Part shown: in pieces, positions 36,065-45,697 of the stretch | Layout of the letters: each line of letters opens with the position of its first letter | Position numbering within the stretch: the stretch's first letter is position 1 | NCBI RefSeq assembly: GCF_001418325.1 | Contig: NZ_LIPN01000031.1 | Coordinates: forward strand, 1 to 64,000 | Direction of reading: 5' to 3' | DNA length: 64,000 nucleotides | Source: Streptomyces atriruber | Lineage (GTDB): Bacteria > Actinomycetota > Actinomycetes > Streptomycetales > Streptomycetaceae | Program-made: the position numbers and the translations under genes | The notes under the pieces: model-generated | What the model was told of the DNA's origin: nothing | Seen by the model: the letters and a program-made list of their open reading frames with translations, nothing else | Databases searched by the model: none

Positions 36065-38490
36065 TACTGGCAGGCCTCGCAGGACTCGGGGTTTTCCAGG
36101 GAGCAGGCGACGGCGTCGGGGTCGGCGACCTGCTGGGGGACGGGGGCCGCGGCGGTGGTGTTCGAGCCGCCGGCCGCGCGGGCGATGCGCGTCGCGGGGC
36201 GCGAGCGCAGGTAGTACGTGGTCTTCAGGCCGCGCTGCCAGGCGTACGCGTACATCGAGGAGAGCTTGCCGATGGTCGGCGTCTCCAGGAAGAGGTTGAG
36301 CGACTGCGCCTGGTCGAGGAAGGGGGTGCGGTCGGCGGCCATGTCGATCAGGCCGCGCTGCGGGATCTCCCACGCCGTGCGGTACAGCGCACGGACCTCC
36401 GCGGGCACCCAGTCGAAGCCCTGCACCGAGCCGTTGGACTCGCGCAGCGCCTCACGGGTCTTCGCGTCCCACAGGCCGTGCCGCTTCAACTCCTCCACCA
36501 GGTAGGAGTTGACCTGGAGGAACTCGCCGGACAGCGTCTCGCGCTTGAAGAGGTTGGAGACCTGCGGCTCGATGCACTCGTAGACACCCGCGATGGACGC
36601 GATGGTCGCGGTCGGCGCGATGGCCAGCAGCAGGGAGTTGCGCATGCCGGTGGCGGCGATACGTTCCCGCAGCGCCGCCCAGCGCTCGGGCCAGGTCAGC
36701 TCCACGCCGTAGTGGTCGGGGTGCAGCACGCCGCGCGCGGTGCGGGTCTTCTCCCAGGCGGGCAGGGGCCCGTTGCGCTCGGCGAGGTCGGCGGACGCCT
36801 CGTACGACGCGAGCATGATGCGCTCGGCGATGCGCGTCGAAAGGGCGCGCGCCTCCGGGGAGTCGAAGGCCAGCTTGAGCTGGAAGAAGACGTCCTGGAG
36901 GCCCATCGCGCCGAGGCCCACGGGGCGCCACTTGGCGTTGGAGCGCCCGGCCTGCTCGGTCGGGTAGAAGTTGATGTCGACGACGCGGTCGAGGAAGGTG
37001 ACCGCGGTGCGGACGGTGTCGTCGAGCCGCTCCCAGTCGATGTCCTGGGCGGCCGGGTCGACGAAGGCACCGAGGTTCACCGAGCCGAGGTTGCAGACGG
37101 CCGTCTCCCCGTCGTCCGTCACCTCCAGGATCTCCGTGCAGAGGTTGGAGGAGTGCACGGTGTGGCCGGGCTCCGCCGTCTGGTTGGCGGTGCGGTTGGC
37201 GGCGTCCTTGAAGGTCATCCAGCCGTTGCCGGTCTGCGCCAGGGTGCGCATCATGCGGCCGTACAGGTCCCGGGCCGACATGGTCTTCTTGGCGAGCCCG
37301 GCGGCCTCGGCCTTGCGGTAGGCGGCGTCGAACTCCTCGCCCCACAGGTCGACGAGGTCGGGCACGTCGGCCGGCGAGAACAGCGACCAGTCCTGGTCGG
37401 CGGCGACGCGGCGCATGAACTCGTCGGGGATCCAGTGCGCGAGGTTGAGGTTGTGCGTGCGGCGCGCGTCCTCACCGGTGTTGTCGCGCAGCTCCAGGAA
37501 CTCCTCGATGTCGGAGTGCCAGGTCTCCAGATAGACCGCGGCCGCGCCCTTGCGGCGCCCGCCCTGGTTCACGGCGGCGACGGAGGCGTCCAGGGTCTTC
37601 AGGAACGGCACGATGCCGTTGGAGTGCCCGTTCGTGCCGCGGATCAGGGAGCCGCGGGAGCGGATGCGGGAGTAGGAGAGCCCGATGCCGCCCGCGTGCT
37701 TGGAGAGCCGCGCGACCTGGTGGTAGCGGTCGTAGATGGAGTCGAGCTCGTCCAGCGGGGAGTCGAGGAGGTAGCAGGACGACATCTGCGGGTGCCGGGT
37801 GCCGGAGTTGAAGAGGGTCGGCGAGGACGGCAGGTAGTCCAGGCGGCTCATCAGGCCGTACAGCGCGGCGACTTCGTCGACGGCGCGGGCGCTCACCGTC
37901 TCTGCATCAGGCACAGTCTCGGCGAGACCGCTCGCCACGCGCAGCATGAAGTGCTGCGGGGTCTCGATGACCTGGCGGGTGATCGGGTGGCGCAGCAGGT
38001 AGCGGCTGTGCAGGGTGCGCAGGCCGAAGTAGCCGAAGCGGAAGTCGGCGCCGTCGGCGAGCGCGGTGTCCACGAGCGCGTCGAGCCGGGCCGCGTGGGC
38101 GCTCACGAAGTCGGCGGTGCGGTCGGCGATCAGGCCCTCGCGGTGGCCGACGACGATCGACTCGGTGAAGGAGCGCACGCCCTGGGAGGCGGCCTCGGCG
38201 GCGATGGAGAGGGTGAGCAGCCTGGCCGCGAGCTTCGAGTACGCGGGGTCCTCGGAGATGAGCCCCGCGGCCGCCTCGGTCGCGAGGGTCCGCAGCTCCG
38301 CCTCGTCGGCCCTGGCCGAACGGCCGCGCAGCGCGGCGGCGGCGACCCGGCCGGGGTCGGCGTCGGGGAGGTCGGCGGTGAGGTCGGTCAGGGTGCGCAG
38401 CAGTGCGGTCCCTGGCCCGTCGGTACCCGCAGTGCTGTCGGTGGGCTGCGGTGCCCGCGCTGACGCAGGTTCGGCAGGCGCGATGGTCAC
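36064..38490 (-). CDS. nrdA: Class Ia ribonucleotide reductase, alpha subunit
   Basis: An 808-residue R1 protein that reduces ribonucleoside diphosphates. Core features are NLCTEILEVTDDGETAVCNLGSVNL (split: NLCTEI and CNLGSVNL) with the active-site cysteines, and the redox-active C-terminal pair in ENPESCEACQ. The sequence before the first core helix (ISEDPAYSKLAARLL) is too short and lacks the charged pattern of an ATP-cone, so overall-activity inhibition by dATP is probably absent. The GTG start follows GAGGGAGAG; upstream in-frame codons fall inside the riboswitch leader. It heads the nrdAB operon. Confidence 0.94.
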   Translation of the reverse strand: MTIAPAEPASARAPQPTDSTAGTDGPGTALLRTLTDLTADLPDADPGRVAAAALRGRSARADEAELRTLATEAAAGLISEDPAYSKLAARLLTLSIAAEAASQGVRSFTESIVVGHREGLIADRTADFVSAHAARLDALVDTALADGADFRFGYFGLRTLHSRYLLRHPITRQVIETPQHFMLRVASGLAETVPDAETVSARAVDEVAALYGLMSRLDYLPSSPTLFNSGTRHPQMSSCYLLDSPLDELDSIYDRYHQVARLSKHAGGIGLSYSRIRSRGSLIRGTNGHSNGIVPFLKTLDASVAAVNQGGRRKGAAAVYLETWHSDIEEFLELRDNTGEDARRTHNLNLAHWIPDEFMRRVAADQDWSLFSPADVPDLVDLWGEEFDAAYRKAEAAGLAKKTMSARDLYGRMMRTLAQTGNGWMTFKDAANRTANQTAEPGHTVHSSNLCTEILEVTDDGETAVCNLGSVNLGAFVDPAAQDIDWERLDDTVRTAVTFLDRVVDINFYPTEQAGRSNAKWRPVGLGAMGLQDVFFQLKLAFDSPEARALSTRIAERIMLASYEASADLAERNGPLPAWEKTRTARGVLHPDHYGVELTWPERWAALRERIAATGMRNSLLLAIAPTATIASIAGVYECIEPQVSNLFKRETLSGEFLQVNSYLVEELKRHGLWDAKTREALRESNGSVQGFDWVPAEVRALYRTAWEIPQRGLIDMAADRTPFLDQAQSLNLFLETPTIGKLSSMYAYAWQRGLKTTYYLRSRPATRIARAAGGSNTTAAAPVPQQVADPDAVACSLENPESCEACQ

Positions 38491-38627
38491 GTGGAGCTCT
38501 CCCTCGCTCGGCTCTGGGCCTGGGGGAGGGGATGGCACACACGGGCGCACCCGGGCAGGGCGGCGTACCGCGTCCACCGGCCCATTCCACGAGGCCCGGA
38601 CGGTCGGCACCCGGATCGGACGACACG
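38491..38627 (-). promoter_or_regulatory. Leader between riboswitch and nrdA
   Basis: The 137 bases between the aptamer and the nrdA start have no gene. They are G/C-rich with several possible short helices near the ribosome site (GAGGGAGAG), so they are the probable expression platform; I cannot tell attenuation from translational control. Confidence 0.5.
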
Positions 38628-38745
38628 GGTGCACTGCCGGCAGGTCTTCGGACTCCGCGTACGACAAATGCGTACACGTCTACCGTTGCGGGACAGTTCC
38701 GGACTTGCACCGGATTCCCCTGCGGCGACAGCGAGCACGAGCATA
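38628..38745 (-). promoter_or_regulatory. Cobalamin riboswitch upstream of nrdAB
   Basis: Read on the minus strand, the leader contains the conserved aptamer core GGGAATCCGGTGCAAGTCC (about 38719-38701), then CTGTCCCGCAACGGTA, and the B12 box AGTCCGAAGACCTGCCGGC (38654-38636). This is the adenosylcobalamin aptamer. In S. coelicolor a B12 riboswitch turns off nrdABS so that the cobalamin-dependent class II reductase is used when B12 is available; the same logic is expected here. Outer boundaries are approximate. Confidence 0.92.
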
Positions 38746-38755
38746 CATCTTGTGT
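38740..38755 (-). promoter_or_regulatory. NrdR-like box 1
   Basis: ACACAAGATGTATGCT (minus strand) resembles the 16-bp NrdR box. A 14-bp identical core (ACATCTTGTGTCGG on the plus strand) recurs 31 bp away, about three helical turns, the spacing typical of tandem NrdR boxes. Confidence 0.72.
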
Positions 38756-38770
38756 CGGCTCACTGAAGCA

Positions 38771-38786
38771 GGCCCACATCTTGTGT
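38771..38786 (-). promoter_or_regulatory. NrdR-like box 2
   Basis: ACACAAGATGTGGGCC (minus strand), the second copy of the tandem pair upstream of the riboswitch. It places NrdR repression at the nrdAB promoter. No nrdR gene is in the window. Confidence 0.7.
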
Positions 38787-38800
38787 CGGATCGCAGGGGT

Positions 38801-38844
38801 GTACGACGAAGGGCCGCCGGGAAGCCGGCGGCCCTTCGTCGTAC
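38801..38844 (-). terminator. Terminator of the MctP-like gene
   Basis: A perfect 20-bp stem starting GTACGACGAAGGGCCGCCGG with loop GAAG lies 38 bases after the symporter stop and isolates it from the nrdAB promoter, which fires away from it. Confidence 0.9.
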
Positions 38845-38881
38845 ACGGCCTCGTGCGCCGCGTCGTGCGGCAGGGGTCGGC

Positions 38882-40510
38882 TCAGTGGCCGGAGCCCGCC
38901 GTCGCCTTCGGCAGTTCCTCCATGACGCCGGGGTCGCCGGCGTCCGCGGTGTAGTCCTCCGGGGACGTCTCGTCGATGCCCTCAGGGGCCTTCAGCGCCT
39001 TCAGGACGAAGGTGAGGACCACGGTCACGACCACGTTCAGGACGAACGCGGTGAGGCCGATGTAGCCGATCTCACCGATGCCGGGGATATCGTCGGACGA
39101 GCCGCCGAAGTGCTTCTGCGTCGGCGACGCGACGCCGTACGCGGCGACCGTGCCGTAGACCATGCCGACCGCCCAGCCCGCGAGCAGCGCCCAGCGGTGG
39201 AACCACCGCGTGAACAGGCCGCCGACCAGGGCGGGCATCGTCTGCAGGATCCAGATGCCGCCGAGCAGCTGGAAGTTGATCGCGACCGTCTTGTCCATGG
39301 TGAGGACGAAGGCGAGCGCGCCCACCTTCACCAGGAGCGAGACCAGCTTGGAGACCTTGAACTCCTGTGCGGGTGTCGCGTCCGGCTTGAGGAAGTCCTT
39401 GTAGATGTTCCTCGTGAAGAGGTTCGCGGCCGCGATCGACATGATGGCCGCGGGCACGAGCGCGCCGATGCCGATGGCGGCGAAGGCGACGCCGGTGAAC
39501 CAGTCGGGGAACATGTTCTCGAACAGCTGCGGGATCGCCAGCTGGCCGTTCTCGACCTTGACCCCGGCCGCGATCGCCATGAAACCGAGCAGCGCGAGCA
39601 GGCCCAGCATCAACGAGTAGAGCGGCAGGATCGTGGTGTTGCGGCGGATCACGTCACGGCTCTTGGAGGAGAGCGTCGCCGTGATGGAGTGCGGATACAT
39701 GAAGAGCGCGAGCGCGGAGCCGAGCGCGAGCGTGGCGTAGGTCCACTGCCCGGCCTCGCCCGGCGCGAGGCCCGCGACGGGCTTGCCCGCCGCGTCGTTC
39801 GCCGCCGAGAACTTCTCGTTCGCCGCCTGGAAGATCTCGTCGAAGCCGCCGAGCTTGATCGGGATGTAGATGATCGCGACGGCGATGACGAGGTAGATCA
39901 GACCGTCCTTCACGAACGCGATCAGCGCGGGCGCGCGCAGCCCCGACGAGTAGGTGTACGCGGCGAGCACCGCGAACGCGATCAGCAGCGGCAGGTCCTT
40001 GATGAACCAGTTGGTGTCGGGCCCGCCGCCGATCCCCATGACGTCGAGGACGGCCTGGATGCCGACGAGCTGGAGCGCGATGTACGGCATCGTGGCGAGG
40101 ATGCCGGTGACGGCGACCGCCAGCGAGAGGCTCTTGGAGCCGAAGCGCCCGCGCACGAAGTCGGAGGTGGTCACATAGCCGTGTTTGTGCGAGACCGACC
40201 ACAGGCGGGGCAGGAAGGTGAAGATCAGGGGATAGACGAGGATCGTGTACGGCACGGCGAAGAAGCCGGCCGCGCCCGCCGCGTAGATCGCCGCGGGGAC
40301 GGCCACGAACGTGTAAGCGGTGTAGAGGTCGCCGCCGAGCAGGAACCAGGTGACCCAGGTGCCGAACGAACGGCCGCCGAGGCCCCATTCGTCCAGGCTC
40401 TCCTCGTTCTCCGCCTTGCGCCAGCGGGCGGCCAGGAAGCCCATGACCGTGACGGCGACGAAGAAGAAGACGAAGACCGCGAGGGCGACGCCGTTGACTC
40501 CGTCGTTCAT
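38882..40510 (-). CDS. Monocarboxylate/solute:sodium symporter (MctP/ActP-like)
   Basis: A 542-residue sodium:solute symporter with about thirteen helices. The opening GGRSFGTWVTWFLLGGDLYTAYTF and the central PHSITATLSSKSRDVIRRN are typical of the acetate/pyruvate/lactate branch (ActP, MctP, MctC). Substrates are therefore probably short monocarboxylates; the exact ones are not readable. The ATG overlaps the stop of the DUF3311 gene as ATGA. A pairing of a DUF3311 or DUF485 small protein with this symporter type is general. Confidence 0.88.
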   Translation of the reverse strand: MNDGVNGVALAVFVFFFVAVTVMGFLAARWRKAENEESLDEWGLGGRSFGTWVTWFLLGGDLYTAYTFVAVPAAIYAAGAAGFFAVPYTILVYPLIFTFLPRLWSVSHKHGYVTTSDFVRGRFGSKSLSLAVAVTGILATMPYIALQLVGIQAVLDVMGIGGGPDTNWFIKDLPLLIAFAVLAAYTYSSGLRAPALIAFVKDGLIYLVIAVAIIYIPIKLGGFDEIFQAANEKFSAANDAAGKPVAGLAPGEAGQWTYATLALGSALALFMYPHSITATLSSKSRDVIRRNTTILPLYSLMLGLLALLGFMAIAAGVKVENGQLAIPQLFENMFPDWFTGVAFAAIGIGALVPAAIMSIAAANLFTRNIYKDFLKPDATPAQEFKVSKLVSLLVKVGALAFVLTMDKTVAINFQLLGGIWILQTMPALVGGLFTRWFHRWALLAGWAVGMVYGTVAAYGVASPTQKHFGGSSDDIPGIGEIGYIGLTAFVLNVVVTVVLTFVLKALKAPEGIDETSPEDYTADAGDPGVMEELPKATAGSGH

Positions 40511-40758
40511 GACCGCGCCCCTTCCTTGCGGGCGCGCTGGTCACGCTGCCACAGCTTGTACGCGATCATCGTGAGCGCCGTCGAGATGAGCACCCAGAGC
40601 ATCTGGTACCAGTAGAAGAACGGGATGCCGATGAAGGTCGGATCCACCTTCGCGTACGAGCTCACCCAGAGCATTGCCACGAAGGGCGCGACAAGGCAGG
40701 CTGCGATGACCACACGGACCGGTGTGACCACCGGTCTCACTTCAGGCGCATCTGACAT
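40507..40758 (-). CDS. DUF3311 small membrane protein
   Basis: An 83-residue protein with two membrane helices (VRVVIAACLVAPFVAMLWV and PFFYWYQMLWVLISTALTMI) and a basic cytoplasmic tail ending RARKEGARS. It is the usual small partner encoded before MctP-like symporters. The ATG (MSDAPEVRP) follows GGAG by 7 bases; a GTG seven codons earlier is an alternative. It is coupled to the symporter by an ATGA overlap. Its role, perhaps assembly or stability of the symporter, is not established. Confidence 0.87.
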   Translation of the reverse strand: MSDAPEVRPVVTPVRVVIAACLVAPFVAMLWVSSYAKVDPTFIGIPFFYWYQMLWVLISTALTMIAYKLWQRDQRARKEGARS

Positions 40759-40868
40759 ATCGCGGCTCCGTTCCCTCACTTATCCCATGCTTAACGTGCG
40801 GGAAATCTAAGCCACAGTCTCGCTGTATGGAACCCCTGTCCGGATAACGGACGTGACGAGTTGCCTGT

Positions 40869-41066
40869 TCAGCAGCAGCGGAACCCCTGGCGGGGGTCTG
40901 ACTCCTCCCGCTCTGTCCGCATGCGTTCAAATGCGCGGCGGCTGGGAACAGTTGCCGCCGGATGTTCCTTCCGTACGTGCGCCACGTACCGCTCGTACGC
41001 CGACTCGTCGGTCAGCTCGCGGACGTACCAGCGCATCCAGCGCATCCCGCGCAGCACCCAGGTCAT
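40869..41066 (-). CDS. YbdD/YjiX-like small protein, CstA partner
   Basis: A 65-residue protein of the YbdD/YjiX family, which accompanies CstA/BtsT pyruvate transporters. The core reads RWYVRELTDESAYERYVAHVRKEHP, and it ends in GFRCC. Its ATG overlaps the cstA stop (ATGA), so it is made together with the transporter. A gap of 110 bases separates it from the DUF3311 gene downstream, so the two carboxylate systems may be separate transcripts. YbdD-type proteins are needed for CstA activity in E. coli as I recall. Confidence 0.88.
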   Translation of the reverse strand: MTWVLRGMRWMRWYVRELTDESAYERYVAHVRKEHPAATVPSRRAFERMRTEREESDPRQGFRCC

Positions 41067-43201
41067 GGCGCCACCTCCCGCCGTTCTTCCCGCCTCTCCT
41101 CCTCCTTCTCCTCCCGGGTCGCGAAGAGCCCGGCCGGAGCGGTCAACTTCGACTCCACGTACGGCGCTTCGCTCAGCCGCGAGGCACCGGGGTCGCGGAC
41201 GTGCCGGACGCACACCCGTGCCGCGTCCGCGATCACGACGACGATGAGCAGGGCGAGCGCCGCCGAAAGGACGCCGTCCACCGTGGAGTTGGTGACGACG
41301 GTGTGCATGTCGTCCATGGTCTTGGCGGGCGGCAGGATCTTGCCCTCGTCGATCGCGTCCCGGTAGTTCGCGCGCTGCTGGAAGAAGCCGACGCGCGGGT
41401 CGTCGGAGAACACCTTCTGCCAGCTCGCGGTGAGCGTCACCGTCGCGTCCCAGACGAGCGGAATGCCCGTGATCCAGGCCCACTTGAGCCGTCCGGACTT
41501 GACGAGCAGCGTGGTGCAGACGGCGAGGGCGACGGCGGCGAGGAGCTGGTTGGCGATGCCGAAGATCGGGAAGAGCTGGTTGATCCCGCCGAGCGGCTCG
41601 TGCACGCCCACCCACAGGAAGTAGCCCCACAGGCCCGTGACGACGGCGCTGGTGAACACGAGCCCCGGCTTCCAGCTCATCTTCTTGAAGGGCTTGTAGA
41701 CGTTCCCCAGCATGTCCTGCAGCATGAAGCGGCCCACGCGCGTGCCCGCGTCGAGCGCGGTCAGGATGAACAGCGCCTCGAACATGATCGCGAAGTGGTA
41801 CCAGAAGGCCCGCAGCGAGCCGCCGGTGACCTTCGAGAAGATCTCCGAGACGCCGACCGCGAGCGTGGGCGCGCCGCCGGTGCGCGAGAGCAGCGAGGAC
41901 TCCTCGACGCGCTCGGCGGCCTGCGCCAGGTCGGCCGGGGAGATGGAGTACCCGAACCCGGCGACGGCCTTCGACGCCTCCTGAACGGTGTCGCCGATGA
42001 CTCCGGCGGGCGCGTTCATCGCGAAGTACAGCCCGGGGTCGATGATCGATGCCGCGACGAGCGCCATCACCGCGACGGACGACTCCATCAGCATGGAGCC
42101 GTAGCCGATCATCCGGACCTGTGTCTCCTTCTGGATCATCTTCGGCGTCGTGCCCGAGGAGATCAGCGCGTGGAAGCCGGACAGGGCGCCGCAGGCGATG
42201 GTGATGAAGACGAAGGGGAAGAGCGAGCCCGCGAAGACCGGCCCGTCGCCGCGCGAGGCGAAGTCGGTCACCGGGTCCATCTTCAGCGTCGGCAGGGTGA
42301 CGACGACGCCGACCGCGAGCAGCACGATGGTGCCGATCTTCATGAACGTGGAGAGGTAGTCGCGGGGCGCGAGGAGCATCCACACCGGCAGGATCGAGGC
42401 GATGAATCCGTACGCCACCAGCCAGATGACCAGCGTCGAGGGCGCGAGCGTGAAGGTGTCCGCGAGGGAGGACTCGGCGACCCAGCGCCCGCCGACGAGC
42501 GCGAGCAGCAGCAGCGCGATGCCGATCAGCGAGACCTCGCTGACCCGGCCGGGCCGCAGCACCCGCAGGTAGAAGCCCATCAGCAGCGCGATCGGGATGG
42601 TCATCGCGATGGAGAAGGTGCCCCACGGGGACTCGGCGAGCGCGTTGACGACGACCAGCGCCAGCACCCCGAGCAGGATGATCATGATGGCGAAGGTGGC
42701 GAGCAGCGCGGCCGCCCCGCCGAACGGGCCGATCTCCTCGCGCGCCATCTGCCCGAGCGACTTGCCGTCGCGCCGCGTCGAGAAGAACAGCACGACCATG
42801 TCCTGCACGGCGCCCGCGAAGATCACGCCCGCGATGATCCAGATCGTGCCGGGCAGATAGCCCATCTGGGCCGCGAGGACCGGCCCCACCAGCGGTCCCG
42901 CGCCCGCGATCGCCGCGAAGTGGTGACCGAGCAGCACCCGGCGGTCGGTCGGGTGGAAGTCGATCCCGTTGTCGAGCCGCTCGGCCGGGGTGGCCCGTTT
43001 CCTGTCGACCTTCAGGACCTTGTACGCGATGAACTTGGAGTAGAAGCGGTACGCGACGGCGTACGAGCCGAGGGCCGCCGCCACCATCCAGGCGGCCGAG
43101 ACCTCCTCGTCGCGCGCGAGGGCCAGGACGGTCCAGCCCGCGGCGCCGACCAGCGCGACGAGGGACCAGATGACGATGGATCGGGGATTCGCTCTGCGCA
43201 C
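41063..43201 (-). CDS. cstA: CstA-family pyruvate/peptide transporter
   Basis: A 712-residue integral-membrane protein with about sixteen helices. The family signature RRVLLGHHFAAIAGAGPLVGPVLAAQMGYLPG (here read in parts from about residue 75) and the segment YPGTIWIIAG-like GTIWIIAGVIFAGAVQDMVVLF are intact, as is CGALSGFHALISSGTTPKM. CstA is induced on carbon starvation and transports pyruvate and perhaps peptides. The GTG start follows GGGAGGACGACCC. It lies 100 bases downstream of dasR on the same strand, with a small hairpin between them. Confidence 0.92.
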   Translation of the reverse strand: MRRANPRSIVIWSLVALVGAAGWTVLALARDEEVSAAWMVAAALGSYAVAYRFYSKFIAYKVLKVDRKRATPAERLDNGIDFHPTDRRVLLGHHFAAIAGAGPLVGPVLAAQMGYLPGTIWIIAGVIFAGAVQDMVVLFFSTRRDGKSLGQMAREEIGPFGGAAALLATFAIMIILLGVLALVVVNALAESPWGTFSIAMTIPIALLMGFYLRVLRPGRVSEVSLIGIALLLLALVGGRWVAESSLADTFTLAPSTLVIWLVAYGFIASILPVWMLLAPRDYLSTFMKIGTIVLLAVGVVVTLPTLKMDPVTDFASRGDGPVFAGSLFPFVFITIACGALSGFHALISSGTTPKMIQKETQVRMIGYGSMLMESSVAVMALVAASIIDPGLYFAMNAPAGVIGDTVQEASKAVAGFGYSISPADLAQAAERVEESSLLSRTGGAPTLAVGVSEIFSKVTGGSLRAFWYHFAIMFEALFILTALDAGTRVGRFMLQDMLGNVYKPFKKMSWKPGLVFTSAVVTGLWGYFLWVGVHEPLGGINQLFPIFGIANQLLAAVALAVCTTLLVKSGRLKWAWITGIPLVWDATVTLTASWQKVFSDDPRVGFFQQRANYRDAIDEGKILPPAKTMDDMHTVVTNSTVDGVLSAALALLIVVVIADAARVCVRHVRDPGASRLSEAPYVESKLTAPAGLFATREEKEEERREERREVAP

Positions 43202-43300
43202 CGGGTCGTCCTCCCGTTCACCATGCGATGAGATTCATCGTGCGATGACGGGAGGACCGTAGAGCAGCGCGGTTGGCCCGCGCCAGACCTCGGACGGTTG

Positions 43301-44182
<882 letters not shown>

Positions 44183-44240
44183 TCAGGTGTCGGTCCGATA
44201 ACGGAGGCGACAGCCCTTCTTATACACCCTTGACACCCCT

Positions 44241-44256
44241 AAAGGTCTAGGCCAAG
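44241..44256 (+). promoter_or_regulatory. Weak DasR-box-like site
   Basis: AAAGGTCTAGGCCAAG shares the GGTCTAG core and CCA with the DasR consensus but is imperfect at the edges. It lies 9 bases before the clear box and directly after a TTGACA hexamer at 44230-44235. Confidence 0.4.
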
Positions 44257-44264
44257 CTCCCCGT

Positions 44265-44280
44265 ACTGGTCTACACCATT
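44265..44280 (+). promoter_or_regulatory. DasR box (dre) upstream of dasA
   Basis: ACTGGTCTACACCATT matches the 16-bp DasR-responsive element ACTGGTCTAGACCACT at 13 positions with both half-sites intact. It lies about 90 bases before the dasA start. Confidence 0.88.
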
Positions 44281-44369
44281 AAAGACCAGGTTCCAGTCCC
44301 ACGGGCAGATCTCGGTCCATTTGGTCGCTGCGGGTGGGGGGTTGACTGGCATCCCTTGAGGAGGGTGAC

Positions 44370-45644
44370 GTGAAGCGCAAGCTCATTGCGGCCATCGGTG
44401 TCGCGGGCATGTTGGTCTCGGTCGCGGCCTGCGGCAGTGACGACGACGACAAGAAGGCCGGGGGAGCCGACAGCTTCAAGGGTGAGACCCTGACGCTCTG
44501 GGCGATGGACGGTTCGACGCCCGACAAGTGGCAGAAGGACGTCACGGCCGCCTTCGAGAAGAAGACCGGCGCGAAGCTGAAGTTCGAAGTCCAGCAGTGG
44601 AACGGTATCCAGCAGAAGCTGACCACCGCCCTCTCCGAGGAGAACCCGCCGGACGTCTTCGAGATCGGCAACACCCAGACCGCCGCGTACGCCAAGACCG
44701 GCGGCCTCGCCGAGCTCGGCGACCTCAAGGAGTCGATCGGCGCCGACTGGACCGAGTCGATGAACAAGGCCTCGGTCATCGACGGCAAGCAGTACGCCGC
44801 CCCGTGGTTCGTCCTCAACCGCGTCGTGATCTACAACAAGAAGATCTGGGCCGAAGCCGGCATCAAGGACACCCCCAAGACCCGCGAAGAGTTCCTCAAG
44901 GACCTCAAGCAGATCGGCGCGAAGACCGACGCCGAGCCGCTCTACATGCCGGGCCAGTTCTGGTACCACTTCGTCGGCCTGACCATCGGTGAGGGCGCCG
45001 AGCTGGTCAAGAAGGACGGCGACAAGTACGTCTCCAACCTGGGCGACCCGAAGGTCTCCAAGGCCATGAAGACGTACCAGGAGTTCCAGAAGCTCTCCAA
45101 GGCCCCCAAGAACAAGGACGAGGCCACGCCGCAGCAGGGCGAGGTCTTCGGCAAGGGCAAGACCGGCGCGATGATCGCCATGCCGTGGGAGGCCGCGCTG
45201 GCCATCAAGACCGACAAGAAGATCGAGAAGGACATCGGCTACTTCACGATCCCGGGCGCCACGGCGGACAAGCCCGAGGGCGTCTTCCTCGGCGGCTCCA
45301 ACCTCGCCATCGCCGCGACCAGCAAGAAGCAGGAGCTCGCCAAGGAGTTCCTGAAGATCGCGCTGTCCGACAAGTTCGAGGGTCAGTTCGCCAAGGAAGG
45401 CGGCGTGATCCCGAACAAGGAGTCCCTCAGCTCCTCCCTCGCGGGCAACCCGGCCGCCAAGGCCATGACGCCGGCCACCCCCGGCGGCGGCATCACCCCG
45501 CTGATCCCGGAGTGGGGCGCGGTCGAGAACCCGCCGAACCCGATCAAGAACTACATGACCGCGGTGCTCAACGGTAAGTCGCCCGCCGACGCCGCCAAGC
45601 AGGTCGAGGGCGAGCTCAACAAGCGCCTGTCGCAGAAGCAGTAA
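44370..45644 (+). CDS. dasA: DasA, N,N'-diacetylchitobiose-binding lipoprotein
   Basis: A 424-residue extracytoplasmic sugar-binding lipoprotein of the CUT1 family; in S. coelicolor it binds chitobiose and chitin oligomers. The lipobox is SVAAC with Cys21, followed by an Asp-rich linker and a binding domain with conserved NPPDVFEIGNTQ and GQFWYHFVGLTIGEGAELV-type segments (here parts of about 190-215). The GTG start follows GAGGAGG. A DasR box upstream and dasBC downstream complete the system. A hairpin immediately follows the gene, which should make dasA transcripts more abundant than those of the permeases. Confidence 0.95.
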   Translation: MKRKLIAAIGVAGMLVSVAACGSDDDDKKAGGADSFKGETLTLWAMDGSTPDKWQKDVTAAFEKKTGAKLKFEVQQWNGIQQKLTTALSEENPPDVFEIGNTQTAAYAKTGGLAELGDLKESIGADWTESMNKASVIDGKQYAAPWFVLNRVVIYNKKIWAEAGIKDTPKTREEFLKDLKQIGAKTDAEPLYMPGQFWYHFVGLTIGEGAELVKKDGDKYVSNLGDPKVSKAMKTYQEFQKLSKAPKNKDEATPQQGEVFGKGKTGAMIAMPWEAALAIKTDKKIEKDIGYFTIPGATADKPEGVFLGGSNLAIAATSKKQELAKEFLKIALSDKFEGQFAKEGGVIPNKESLSSSLAGNPAAKAMTPATPGGGITPLIPEWGAVENPPNPIKNYMTAVLNGKSPADAAKQVEGELNKRLSQKQ

Positions 45645-45658
45645 AGACGCGTCCTCTT

Positions 45659-45697
45659 GCCGGGGGCGGCGGGTGACGTGACCCCGCTGCCCCCGGC
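45659..45697 (+). terminator. Hairpin between dasA and dasB (attenuator)
   Basis: A 16-bp stem with one mismatch and one bulge (GCCGGGGGCGGCGGGT and its partner) starts 15 bases after dasA. The 178-base dasA-dasB gap suggests partial termination that favours the binding protein. Confidence 0.75.

Noticed and set aside
36478-38463. 661-codon open frame opposite nrdA
   Set aside because: Antisense of a highly conserved enzyme; composition is that of a reverse shadow frame.
38066-40615. 849-codon open frame on the plus strand crossing the nrdA leader and symporter
   Set aside because: It runs through the riboswitch, a terminator and two clear minus-strand genes; the product is a charged low-complexity shadow.
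40853-43231. 792-codon open frame opposite cstA
   Set aside because: Asp/Arg/Gly-rich antisense shadow of a membrane protein gene.
44265-44280. CRISPR-like repeats or other arrays around the DasR boxes
   Set aside because: The boxes are isolated 16-bp palindromes without regular spacers; no repeat array was found anywhere in the window.
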